Assembly: GCA_022419385.1 (NCBI GenBank)
Contig: JAJUBI010000001.1
Span: forward strand, 5,828,001-5,892,000
DNA from: Paraconiothyrium sp. Pb-2020
Taxonomy: Eukaryota > Ascomycota > Dothideomycetes > Pleosporales > Didymosphaeriaceae
DNA length: 64,000 bases
Direction: 5' to 3'
Made by a program: the position numbers and the translations under genes. Positions 11,168-21,300 of the stretch are shown here, piece by piece (within the stretch, counting starts at the first letter, position 1; each line of letters starts with the position of its first letter). Below the pieces are notes generated by a model. It ran no database searches. It saw only the letters and a list, made by a program, of their open reading frames with translations, and was not told the origin of the DNA.

Positions 11168-11468
11168 GGTTGGCGAGTGTGGTCGTGCGCTGCAAATTGG
11201 TTCCGAAGCCGGATTGCTTTTTGTGGTCGTGGTGGGCTATTGCTAAATCGTGCACTAAGCCTATTGAGGCAATTGCTATGATGGCCATCGTAGTTACAAA
11301 CTGTGTACGCAAAATGCTGTGTGGGACAATGCTTCGCAGAGAATGACCTAAATGATACTTGACTATACTGTCATATATAGCCAGCGCGAAGCCCTAACCA
11401 TCTCCACAGATTGCGCACGCTGCTGCGTTGCTTGCCTAGGGAAAATTATCGCATTTGGCCCACCCTGC
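11168..11468. other. Gap between dihydroorotase start and DIM-2 stop
   Basis: 301 bp between tandem minus-strand genes; it should contain the dihydroorotase promoter. No gene or repeat seen. Confidence 0.4.
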
Positions 11469-14400
11469 TCAAGCGTATCGTCTCGGTTCGGTCTTCTTCA
11501 TCGGCTTTGGTTTTGCTTTGAAGTCCTTCTCTACCATTTTATGCCAGTGGTGAGGAACATATTCTGGACCTAAGCCCGAATGCCGCGTCCTGCGGGATGC
11601 CTGATCCTGGCTTCCAAGCTCTGGCGTGCTTTTTGCCGTTGTAAACTCTATCATCGGGTTGCTGACGTTTTCAGTATCTTTCACTCGTCTGTTTATACTC
11701 ACTCTCTTTGCGGAGCTGTTGGCCGAACCGTCCTCGTCCACCTCGCTTTGATCTCGCGAGCGCTTCTTTCTTAAAAGAAGCTCTGGGTCTGCAAAAGCTG
11801 GGTCTCCGGGAGTGGTCAGGGAGGATCGACGGGAAGATGAAGCCGCGAATAGAGACTCTGATAACTGTCCAGGGAAGCCTTTGTGGCTCATCGCGAGGGC
11901 CGGCACGGTTGTTGGAGCATCGTATTTGACCATCACATCATCCCATGAGGCCGGCTGTCCGGGCTCCACGCAAAGATCAAAGCCAAACTCATGTTCCAGC
12001 TGTGCTTCAAGCTCATTCACGTGCGTCGAATCTCTTGATATGGTCGTTTCGATCAACGATGGTACATATGCCCCCCTTCGACCCCTTAGAACGGGGACAT
12101 CATCCTCATCGTCCTCGTCTAAACCAGTGATGGAGCTCGATTTGCTGCGATCGCTGGCACCTGTATCTCGACGCGCCTCGTCGCGGGTGTTAGACCTCGA
12201 AGTAGTCGCTGTATCCAGCCCACAGACTATTCGGCTGTCGCGTTGAACGGGTACGGCAGGTGCTTGGTGTGCTTGGCCTTCCGTTTTTGGCCTTGGTATA
12301 TCGACATAGCCCTGTCTCTTAACATTGATGTCGCTCCTGCGCTTGACATTGATAACTACGGATACCAATCGCGTCTTCGCGCTCTTTCTGTGAGCATCTT
12401 TATCCACAGCTCTCCGGAGTTCTAGTCCAAGTGCTTTCGACACACGTCGGTCGACGGCATTTCCGACCATCTTGTATTGGTCACTAACATTGCCAATCAG
12501 AACTTCTTCGGGCGGAATATCTTGCGCAAGTCGAGCTTCTTCAAGAGTAATACACCGGTTTTGTTCCCAATGCACGAAAGGCCCCGCGCGGGAATCGTGA
12601 GGAGAGGGAGCGGTGACGATAGTGCCAACTAAGCCGTCCTTCTTGATACGCCTGTACGATTTGCTGCTTATTTCGCTTCTTGTCTCGTATAGGTATCCCG
12701 GGACGAGTCCACGTTTCGCAGCGTATTCGAGCCCTACGCCCGGTGGGTCTGTTGGTACATGAGCCATGCATCGGCGCTCTCTAATATTGGGTCGGCATCG
12801 TAAGACATGATCTGGTGAGCGGATGCAAGGATGCCTAACACCAGCGCCAATATAAGGAAGATGTCCCAACTTTTCTCCAGGCGTGACGTGGCGGAAAGGC
12901 GTCAGCTGTGCATCTTGTACACCAAATTTTTCGCCATTCAAGAGTCTCCCCACGCTCTTATTCTTGAATCCGTCGGGGTTGCTATGCGTTGCGCGCGGAG
13001 GTGCAAGGGGGGTTCGTCCTGGTGCTGCGATCGATAGGATCACTCGATTCCGGTTTTGAAAACTGCCGTAATGCCAGGAGCTCATAATGAATTGTTGTAC
13101 TTGATACCCCATGGACACCAAGCATCCAATGAGCTGTGACAGTACTAATTCCTTCTCGAAACCTTTGCGTGTAGCTCCAATATTGACGACATTTTCGAGG
13201 AATCCGTATTCAGGTCGATATACGTCGACAAACGAAGCAAAGGTTGTTACATGCGACGCATTTCTCAGCGACTGTTCGCTTAACCAGTTCTGTTGAAGTT
13301 TAGAGAACCCTGGGCAAGGACTACCCGCAGATATCACTGCGACGTCTCCGATTTTTGCGACAAGCTTCAGGTTAGGTGACTCGTTGGAGAGCAGAGCGTG
13401 TAGAAAATCGTCAACAGAACCAAACCATAGTGTCATCCTTTCTGGGTCGTTGGCGTTGGCGCGCAAGGTCTGTATAGCACGTCCATTCATGTCGACGGAA
13501 GTATGAAAATGGACCGCTCCGCCTGACTCCAACCCTTTGTCCAAGTTACCTAAGCCGCTGAAGAGGCTGAGTCCAGGTAACTTCTTTGACGACTCAAGCG
13601 AAGTGTAGTCCGGCCCTTCGCGCAGGTTTTCTGGCGCAGTAGTGAGGTCTTCAAGCTTTAGTCTAATGTTGAGTAGGCGTGCTGAAAGCATCCAGCAATG
13701 ACCAGTTCCTCCTTGATCATATGGAAATTGTATCCGACCAGCGGCAATGTCCTGGGTCGAGAAGAAGCGTACATAGCACCTGCCTTCTATCCTCGCACAG
13801 GGTACATCTTCGATGTTGTCTGTCCAAACTAGTTCGTTGGCGGCTGCACGCCGCTGAGGCTTGGAGAGTCCGCAGAACGCCTCTGTTTGCACTTTAGTCC
13901 ATCGCAAAAGGCGTCGTACCTTGATCTGCTCCGCCGTTGTATCGACGTTCTCTTCTATCACGACCGGTTCCAGTACATCTTTCTCACGCAAGTATACTGT
14001 TTCTCCCAGGCGATAGATGGTGGTGATTGGCTCGGATGTAGAGATCTGACAGGTGCATTGAAAATCGGTTTCCTTCATTGTAACGAACGAGCTGGACTTT
14101 GTCTCGTACTTCTGTCGGACCAGAAAGTCTTTCCGGGTATCGTAGCCCCGGGAGAACCATTCGACACTGCAACGCCTGTCAACCTCTGACGACAAAAGCT
14201 TGTGTTCTTTACAGTTGCAGTTGTCGCTCATGAAGAGCTCCTTCGTGATGGGATAGTCCGTTGTACTGATCGTTGTATCCTCTGGTCTATACAACCATAT
14301 AACGTATAGACGTTGGTGGCCGTCCGCTAATGGCGTAACGCGTTGAACGTACCCGATCCAGTCGTGAACAGTGGCGATATCTTCTGCTGCCTTACGCCAC

Positions 14401-15573
14401 ATTTGATTCTCGATTACGTCGGGGGCGATGCAAACCACATCACCGACGCCATATTGCCTTCGACAATGACCTGGTCGCGAAGGCACAGCGGAAGACGAGT
14501 GTCTCTCCGAAGGGAACCCCAGCATGTTAATTCGATGTTCGCGAGCTGCTAGGACGGCGCTCGAAGGCCGCATCTCCTTGATTTGTTCCGCGAAGTATCG
14601 ATTTCGAAAACACCTATAGACATGTGGTGTCGCGACCGTTTTTTCGCATTTCGGTTCGATCATATCATCGTCGGTCCTTGCGCATTGTTTCCATAGCGGA
14701 TGATTGAGTAGAGCGTTATCTTGAAGACACATGGCCTCAGACCACAAGTAGGAAACGTGTGCGTGGAGTATCTTCCGGAAATCAGCTGTTCCATATACTT
14801 TTCGCCACTTGTCGACATCTGCATTGTTTGGAAAGCGTTGCTGAAGCCATCCGTCGAATTGATGCCGGAAGTGTGCCAGAGTGACACTTTCTTGAACTTC
14901 TAGGTAATCCATAATGTGTTTACCAAGAGTCGCTACCCACGAAAATGCGTCGTGAAAGCGCTTGTAACGACGGGCTGGGGTCTGCAGCCTGTACCAGATG
15001 TCGTACGCCCGATCATTGCTGGCCTCTTGCGAAACTACGTAGATCGTGGTATTAGGATCATCGTCCACACCGTAGCCTTCGATAGAGTAGCTTTTGATAG
15101 AAATAGCTTGTACATAATATTGGACGGGTCCGACCGATAGCACTCCGTTGATGAAAAGTTTCTTCCCAGCCAGATCCATATAGTCTAGGGAGTGCAGTTC
15201 GCCGAAAAAGTTCTTTTCAGGTTTAGTGTATATCTCATAGTCATCAACATTGATGAAGAGCGGCCTTTTCTCGTTCCTGTTGCTATCCTGAATATGAGTA
15301 TTATGTTGTCCAGCGCTCCACGTAGCCTGCTGCGGTTAGCATTCTGCTATATGATAGCAGTTCCACATCGCGAACGGTACTGACTTTGAAGGAGCTTATT
15401 GCATCCACCTCTGCTTTTTTACGCACGGCGTGTTTCCATGTCTTGTCATAATGGCGGGGGAAATGACCCTTGTCTATGAACGTTCCCGTGCTCGATGAGG
15501 GTTTGCGAATCACAACGGCTGGGCTTCGCGACCGGGGGTTCTTTCCGCCGTGGGCGGAAGATGGTGGCATCAA
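11469..15573 (-). CDS. dim-2: DIM-2-type cytosine-5 DNA methyltransferase
   Basis: Fungal de novo and maintenance C5-cytosine DNA methyltransferase of the DIM-2 class, the nuclear enzyme that methylates repeats silenced after repeat-induced point mutation. Exon 1 (start 15573) joins across a 58-bp intron at 15327-15384 to the main exon, giving about 1,330 residues. The N-terminal half contains BAH-like segments (KKLFINGVLSVGPVQYYVQ; YGVGDVVCIAPD). The catalytic domain has motif I LSLFSGLGNLDKGLE, motif IV with the catalytic cysteine GSPCPGFS, motif VI GFLENV, motif VIII QNRNRVILS and motif X GNAVDRRVSKALG. The C-terminal 250 residues are low complexity and charged, ending in a basic tail. The frame is intact and no catalytic residue is missing. 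RID-type enzymes are shorter and lack this N-terminus, so DIM-2 is preferred. Confidence 0.92.
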
Positions 15574-16453
15574 GAAAAGCTAAGGAGTATCCCTGTTATG
15601 TCTTGCAGACGTGAGATCGGTTGTATGAAAAGGCTAGCGAGGATAGGTAACGACAGGTAGCGCGAAGTTGAGGTTGTTGAGCGCGTCGCAAAACAGAATA
15701 CCAGGCAACCGTAAAAGAGAAGACACGTCGCAGTGAACAGACGTCGCGCTCAACAGATGTCGCAGTGAATAGGCGTCGCAGTCAAGCAACTTTCTCGCTG
15801 ACTTCAAACGCAAGTAAACAAGCCAGATCAACAAACGGTAAGCAATCGCACCGAAGGAGTTGGCGAGCCACTGGACTGATAGGGAACAGCCATTGCGCGC
15901 TCTGCATCAACGCGAGTTCAAGAGCAAAGAGCGACAATTCGACACGCGATAGAGTGAGCAACAGCGACAAGTTACTTTGATGTTGCAGGATAGCGAATGG
16001 TTGCTGTCCGCTGAAGGGGCAGGGTATCGCGAATCCGCCAAACCTGTTTGGGCAGGATCAGGCATCGCCAACGCGTCTGCCATCGAGAGAGCCTAGTATG
16101 ACCGCTAAGACGGTGTAAGTTAAAAATAGAGTGAAGAGGAAAGCTGGGCAAGAAAAGAAGCAAAGTAACGTTCAGTGTGGTTGTACAAGCCCTAGAGGAA
16201 GGCGGGGTGTTCGCGCTTTCCTCAACGCGCCTTCACTTGCGTCTGACGGGTCCACGGGTCCACATAATCCTCTCAGTTGTTGTAGAGAAAGTAATAGTCT
16301 CGTTAATTTCTATAGCGTCGAGCAATCATGCGCCCCAGTCCTTTCCGTTTTGAACTAGTAGATACTCTAGATACCCATGTGTACTCCACTGCTCCTGAAA
16401 GGTAATATGTACAGTAGAAGGCATTCCGCATACAAGACGTCATGTAACACAGC
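15574..16453. other. DIM-2 upstream region with a short tandem array
   Basis: About 880 bp between the DIM-2 start and the 3' end of the DUF3431 gene. It holds the presumed DIM-2 promoter and the 16-bp array at 15723-15786. No other gene seen. Confidence 0.5.
15723..15786. repeat. Four imperfect 16-bp tandem units
   Basis: Four adjacent 16-base units share the core CGTCGC: acacgtcgcagtgaac, agacgtcgcgctcaac, agatgtcgcagtgaat and aggcgtcgcagtcaag. They lie 150-213 bp upstream of the DIM-2 start codon. They could be a micro-tandem duplication or clustered factor sites. Confidence 0.8.
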
Positions 16454-17746
16454 TCATGGGACCAAGCCAGCAGGCGGTCCATAGTCCCAGATCCGACTAC
16501 TATCATACGACTCTCTCTCTTCTTTCCGGTTAGCCTCGTCCTCTCCCCTCTCAAACGCTTCCTTCCTCTTCGTCTCCAGCCACTGATCAAGCTCCGGAAT
16601 CATCTTAGTCAAGGTTTGGAGCTCCTTCTGCTCCTCATCCGTGATATAAGGCTCCTTCTTGCCTTCCTCCTTCGCCTGGTCTACTTTCTTGACAATCGCA
16701 TCAAACTCTGTGAACAGAGTATTGCGCCTGTTCTGCTTCTCGTCGTATTCCTCGAACTTCTGGCGTCCACCAAAACAAATACCGTAGCCGTCACAATAGC
16801 ATGTGTTTTGCGCAGGACAGTAGACCTCGTGGCCTGTGAAGATGTAGTGCCAGATGTATTCGAAGACCCGGCCCGAGTAAGTGTCATCCATGCCCGTGTT
16901 CAGGAGCCATTTGCGATAATGTAGCAATCGTTCGATGGGCACTTGCCGGATCCTATCCCTGCTCAGAGCAAACTGCGCGCAGCAAACACCGGAGAGTGAA
17001 TGTGGTATGGCTGCACCGGGGTGGATTTCCTCCCAAATGCTCTTGCGCCAGTATATCTCCTCAGGCTTGCGAAAGAAATCGAAATCACCACCAGGTCGGT
17101 CCAAGTGGATCCAATCGGGGCACCCGGGCTCGTGGTGGCATCGCACGTTCATGTATCCCAACCTCGCGACTCGGTCGTGGTTCAGCCGCTTGAGCATACC
17201 CAGCGCATCCTGCATGAGCAGGTTATTGTTGTGCCAAGCATGACGATGCGCGTGCATAAAGACAGTGGTATCGGGTAGATTATCGTAGTGGTCGATCATG
17301 TACGACAGGTAGACCTAAAGGGAACTTCAGATCAGCACCGTCCTTTCCAATTGATAGATGCGAGACTCTCGTAGCCAATCACGTACCATAGCCTCTCGTC
17401 CTTTATTTTTGGGTATCTTATACTCTGCATTCGGGTTGTCGACTTCGTACACCACCAGCTTCGCCTCAGGTATCTCTCCTTGCAGCCATCGTAGATCCTC
17501 TTTCTTCGTTTTCGGGATCACAATGGACCAAGTGTAATTTGTGCCTGCGGGTTTCGGTTCGCCATCCTTGAAGCGCAACGGAATGCCGAAATCAAGCGGG
17601 TCTCCGCGCAGAGACGTCGAGCTCAGCGCCTGCCCAAATCGAAGTGACGAATACGGTGTACGATCGAAATGTAGAAAGCTCCAAGCTAGGATGAAGAGAA
17701 CGAGGACGGAGACGAGCGAAATTAGGCGGGGCGGTCCAGCCAACAT
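16454..17746 (-). CDS. DUF3431 family membrane-anchored protein
   Basis: Two exons. Exon 1 (start 17746) encodes an N-terminal hydrophobic anchor (LISLVSVLVLFILAWSFL) and then a lumenal-type region (NYTWSIVIPKTKKEDLRWL). An intron with donor GTACGT at about 17384 joins GREAM to VYLSYMIDHYDNL. The core matches the DUF3431 family: FMHAHRHAWHNN, GYMNVRCHHEPGCPDWIHLD, SGVCCAQFALSRDRI, and the Cys-rich YCPAQNTCYCDGYG near the end. Total is about 400 residues, frame intact. The architecture (type II anchor, conserved Asp/His/Cys motifs) resembles Golgi glycosyltransferase-like proteins, but no activity is established. The C-terminus is Glu/Lys/Arg-rich and probably helical. Confidence 0.88.
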
Positions 17747-18366
17747 ATTGCGTGGAGGACGAGACGTGTGAGCTCCACCGAGGAGGATGTCGGCTTCACC
17801 GTGGATTGCGCCTTAGGAGGAGAGGAGCCGACATGGTGCAATCGAACAAGAACGGCGCCCATGATTTTGGTTTCAGGGACCTCAACGCGCGAGCGCAGTG
17901 GGGTGGTTGCTGTTCCGACGTGTGCGGGAAGGTGCAAAGAATGGGGCTAGTGACGCGTTTCACTCTGGCGGCGTCTTTACCCTTGCTAGATTGCAACCAA
18001 ACACCCGCAATATATATGATTAACGTCATGCACCTTTGGAACCACCACACGCCGGCCATGTAGGTAAGCCTGCTAAAAAGTCGTCTGGATGGCGCATGGC
18101 CTGAGGCATCGGCTGCTGATAATCGCTGCGTTCAGCATGAACATGTACACTGCGATAAGATTTCTGTATGTTGGAGCCGATAGATAGCGCTACGATTCAA
18201 CGTCTCAAGTATGACATACGTATGTGCCCACAGGGACGCGTACCACTCAACATCGCTCCCGTCCAGCTATTTGCGCGTGCGCGCAAGCAGATGCCACAAT
18301 CACGGAGAATCCAACACGATGCACACGCGCTCAGGTATGCATGCATCGATACACAGGATAGCTGAA
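17747..18366. other. Intergenic stretch
   Basis: 620 bp between two minus-strand genes, containing the DUF3431 promoter. Only short unsupported open frames are present. Confidence 0.5.
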
Positions 18367-19987
18367 CTAAATTCCACCACTACCGCGTTCTTCTTCACTT
18401 GCTCCCGTCGCCCGCCTTCTCAACTCGGCAGCGAAGTCGACCATTTTGTCTGCAGCAGCCCCAATCACACATCTATTCCTACGCTCGTGACGATTGCTGT
18501 CGTCCGACGAATAAGAATCATCGTTCGATTCCGTCTTCACTTCAGAGATCGGCGATTCTTGGATTTCAGCAGGCTGCGAGGCTTCTTCACGGGTTGACGT
18601 GGGTGAAGTGCTCAATGAGCTGCCTTTGCTCTCATCTTCGAGAACAGAGTTCGAGAAATAGGGGGATATGCCCTCTGTAGCAGGCTGTGGGCTATACCTC
18701 GTATTTGAAGGATCCTTTTCCATGCATTCAATAAATGTTGTCGGTGCTTCCACCAATGGCTCACTGCGTGAGACCGGTTGTGCTCGCGTCGTGGTCCGAT
18801 CAGATGCTTGACTATTAGGTGAAGCAGATATTCGCCGTATCACAGAAATCGGGGAGGAAACAGATCTTGACATGTGGTCAGTAGGTGCCGGTACTCCTGT
18901 CAAAGCTCTGGGGCGTCTTTCGTTGGGTTGCGCCCGACGAAGTCGCCGGGCTAATGGCTTCTTGAGTCTGGTAGCTGAACTTGACGCTTGTTGGGTACTC
19001 GATCGAGATGCTATTGCAGCTTTTGTTTGAGAGAATTCTTCTGATTTTCTAAGATCTTGTCTCTTCGTAGGCTTCCACGGGAGCTTTGACACCAGCCTTG
19101 TCCAAGGCGGTGATTTGCGTGGGCCAATGGTTGCAGGTGGACTACTGCTGTCTTCTGTGCCGTCGTTCTGGTGACTGGCTCTTTCCGCACGTTCGTTGGT
19201 CATCGAATCTTGACATGGCCAATAATCGTCATCGATAGGCGCCTTGAAGGCATGTCGAGCCCCGAGCTCGTTTTCTCTGGACAAACTATTGAAGAAGCTC
19301 GGCCACGGCGAAGCAGCCGTATTGTCTCTTGCATGGTGGCCGGCCGCAGGAGCAAGTTGATGAAGCGTGTGTAGACGTAGTCTATATTAGAGCGCACTGT
19401 GAGCGGCTGTACAAATTACAGAATGGCCCATATCACCACTTACGCAGTGATCACCCGGCTGCCCATCCTTTGTTGGTTCAGGGGAAGATGAGCGTTGGTT
19501 GCTGGTAATAGAGTATAGCAGGAAGCCAGCAATTGTATAGCGATCAGCTCCGCGACAAGATCAAATGCTTCAACATCAGGAAGGTGTTTGATCGCGTGGA
19601 GAAAGGGAGCGTCAAGTGGTGCGACCATCTGCCTGTGCGATGGCAGGACCTGATCTTGAATCAGCCCATCGAACGAGATTTATACGCTGCAAGTCGCAAA
19701 TGAATACTGACATCGTGCGGCGTCCGTGGCTGATGCCAAAAGACGTCACGCTCCTGGTGATTTAGAAATTCTATGACTTCAGCCATTGTCGTGTCCTGGG
19801 TCTTTTCCTGGTCTCTTCTGATGAAGGTGTCTTCGGTATTATCGTCGCAGACTCGTAGAAACAGGTCGGACTCTTGGAAAAGAACATGAAGGCAGGGAGA
19901 CTGTATGTCTGTTCGTAAGTTCTGCTGAGGAACGATGCTGACACTGAGACGGTCTTTCCGACGCTGCCCTTGAGGAGGCGTTAGCAT
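18367..19987 (-). CDS. Unrecognised three-exon fungal protein with a disordered C-terminal half
   Basis: Exon 1 starts at 19987 (MLTPPQGQRRKDRLSVS to HQPRTPHD). An 83-bp intron at 19629-19711 leads to exon 2 (MVAPLDAPFLHAIKH to GSRVITA), and a 62-bp intron at 19382-19443 to exon 3, which runs to the stop at 18367. All four borders are consensus and the joins keep one frame, about 520 residues. The N-terminal 180 residues look folded: FLRVCDDNTEDTF, FLNHQERDVFWHQ and the helix-like stretch FDLVAELIAIQLLASCYTL. The rest is rich in Ser, Pro, Thr and Arg, probably disordered, with a basic cluster (LKKPLARRLRRAQ). I recognise no domain and assign no function. It lies 135 bp downstream of the TFIIIC gene on the same strand. 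A short extra 5' exon cannot be excluded. Confidence 0.65.
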
Positions 19988-20122
19988 TAGAGAATAGGGT
20001 AGGCTCGGTTCGCAACAATATCGAGTGTTTTTAGGGTATCATGAAGTAGGTATTGCGGTGAGGATTGGTCTGCTGAGTGCTCGGAAGGTTACCAGAGTGC
20101 AGCTAGGACGAGTAGTGGCGCC

Positions 20123-20941
20123 TCATGCACCGCCCATGGCGGTGTCCTCGTTTGCTGTTTCTGCGGAAGTCGCACTCTCCTTTGCAGCGACGAGCCGCGA
20201 TCCGTCAGGCGTAGTGGACAAGGCTAAGCGCGAGGCCTCCCCGCGCCTAGCTTTCACCGCGTTGAGCTGTCCCAAGAAGCTCGACGATGCTGGTTGAGTC
20301 GATTGTCCTTCGGGTTCAGCGGCCGCTTGACTTTCTGTCGCAGTTACCGGTACAGACGCAACCTCCCCAGCCGCTCCGATGGCAGAAGCCGGCTCGTCGC
20401 CTCCAGAAGTGTCCATCGCGTCAGCTGAGGTCTGCTCATCAACCTTCGAATCATCGTCGAAGAGATCATCCTTCGGCCGCATCCGTGCAACCCTAGCCAC
20501 CAGTTTTGCAGAACCCATTGCAACTAGATCTACGGAGGGCAAAGAGCGTAGCGGTTCGTTCGTTTCCCCAGTAAGAGCACCCGGCTTTGCAAAGATGAGG
20601 TCCGTCCCAATGGTCTGGTTCCAGTCACAGCTGAGCAACTGATCGTTGTACATCATGAGAGGATTCTTTGTGTGAAGACCTATTATCTGGATCTTACCGA
20701 CCGACTCGCCGAATTTCTCGACGATTTGGACAGCCAGATTGCTTCCGGCCTCTCGCCGCTCGGTGGTGATTGCCCTCAGTTTGGTCGCAAGTAACGTCGG
20801 GTGACCTTTTTGGGTTGGGCCACCAAGCCCGAGGGCGCCTTGGACTGCGGGGACATTGGCTAGGTCGACAGGGATGTAAAAATCCTCCGTTTCATTGTCG
20901 TCGTACTCGTACTCCCATTCATCTTCTTCTGGTTGCGCCAT
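20123..20941 (-). CDS. TFIIIC triple-barrel subunit (TFIIIC_sub6 family)
   Basis: Single exon of 272 residues. The N-terminus (WEYEYDDNETEDFYIPVDL) is the hallmark of the TFIIIC_sub6 / tau55-Sfc7 family, whose triple-barrel domain heterodimerises with the tau95-type subunit in the TFIIIC complex that recruits TFIIIB to tRNA and 5S genes. The fold continues through KIQIIGLHTKNPLMMYNDQ and LLSCDWNQTIGTDLIF to about residue 150. The C-terminal 110 residues are acidic and Ala/Ser/Thr-rich, probably disordered. The length is normal for filamentous fungi, where the phosphatase-like half of yeast Tfc7 is absent. No intron or frame damage. It sits next to RPA2, so a Pol III factor and a Pol I subunit are neighbours on one strand. 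Confidence 0.88.
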   Translation of the reverse strand: MAQPEEDEWEYEYDDNETEDFYIPVDLANVPAVQGALGLGGPTQKGHPTLLATKLRAITTERREAGSNLAVQIVEKFGESVGKIQIIGLHTKNPLMMYNDQLLSCDWNQTIGTDLIFAKPGALTGETNEPLRSLPSVDLVAMGSAKLVARVARMRPKDDLFDDDSKVDEQTSADAMDTSGGDEPASAIGAAGEVASVPVTATESQAAAEPEGQSTQPASSSFLGQLNAVKARRGEASRLALSTTPDGSRLVAAKESATSAETANEDTAMGGA

Positions 20942-21300
20942 TGGAATGGATTGGGTTGAACGTTTTTGATGTGCAGGTGAGCAGTCAAATGCACCTTCCG
21001 GGATTAAGCTTTTATCGATGGCGCTAATCTTTTTCGTGCTAGCTCACATATCCCTCACAGATGCTCACAGCTGGCGTGGACACTGAAAGGTTTACGAGAT
21101 ACACCGATGTGCCACAAATTAGGCGTCACTCTGTTTGAAGGTAGAAGTGAAATTACCATATGCTCTTCATTGCGACGCTAATCCTAAGTGACATCCAACG
21201 CCGCGATGCCGCTAAATAACCCACTTTTACATTGCCCCAAGAAGAAAACGCCAACCAATGCAATGCTGCTACCACCTGCAACTTCTAGTCTTGTCCAGGC
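20942..21300. promoter_or_regulatory. TFIIIC-subunit promoter region
   Basis: 359 bp between the RPA2 stop and the TFIIIC-subunit start, both on the minus strand. Presumed promoter of the latter; no other feature seen. Confidence 0.4.

Noticed and set aside
12541..14887. Several 60-100 codon open frames on both strands within DIM-2
   Set aside because: They overlap the conserved BAH and methyltransferase coding frame and have no support of their own.
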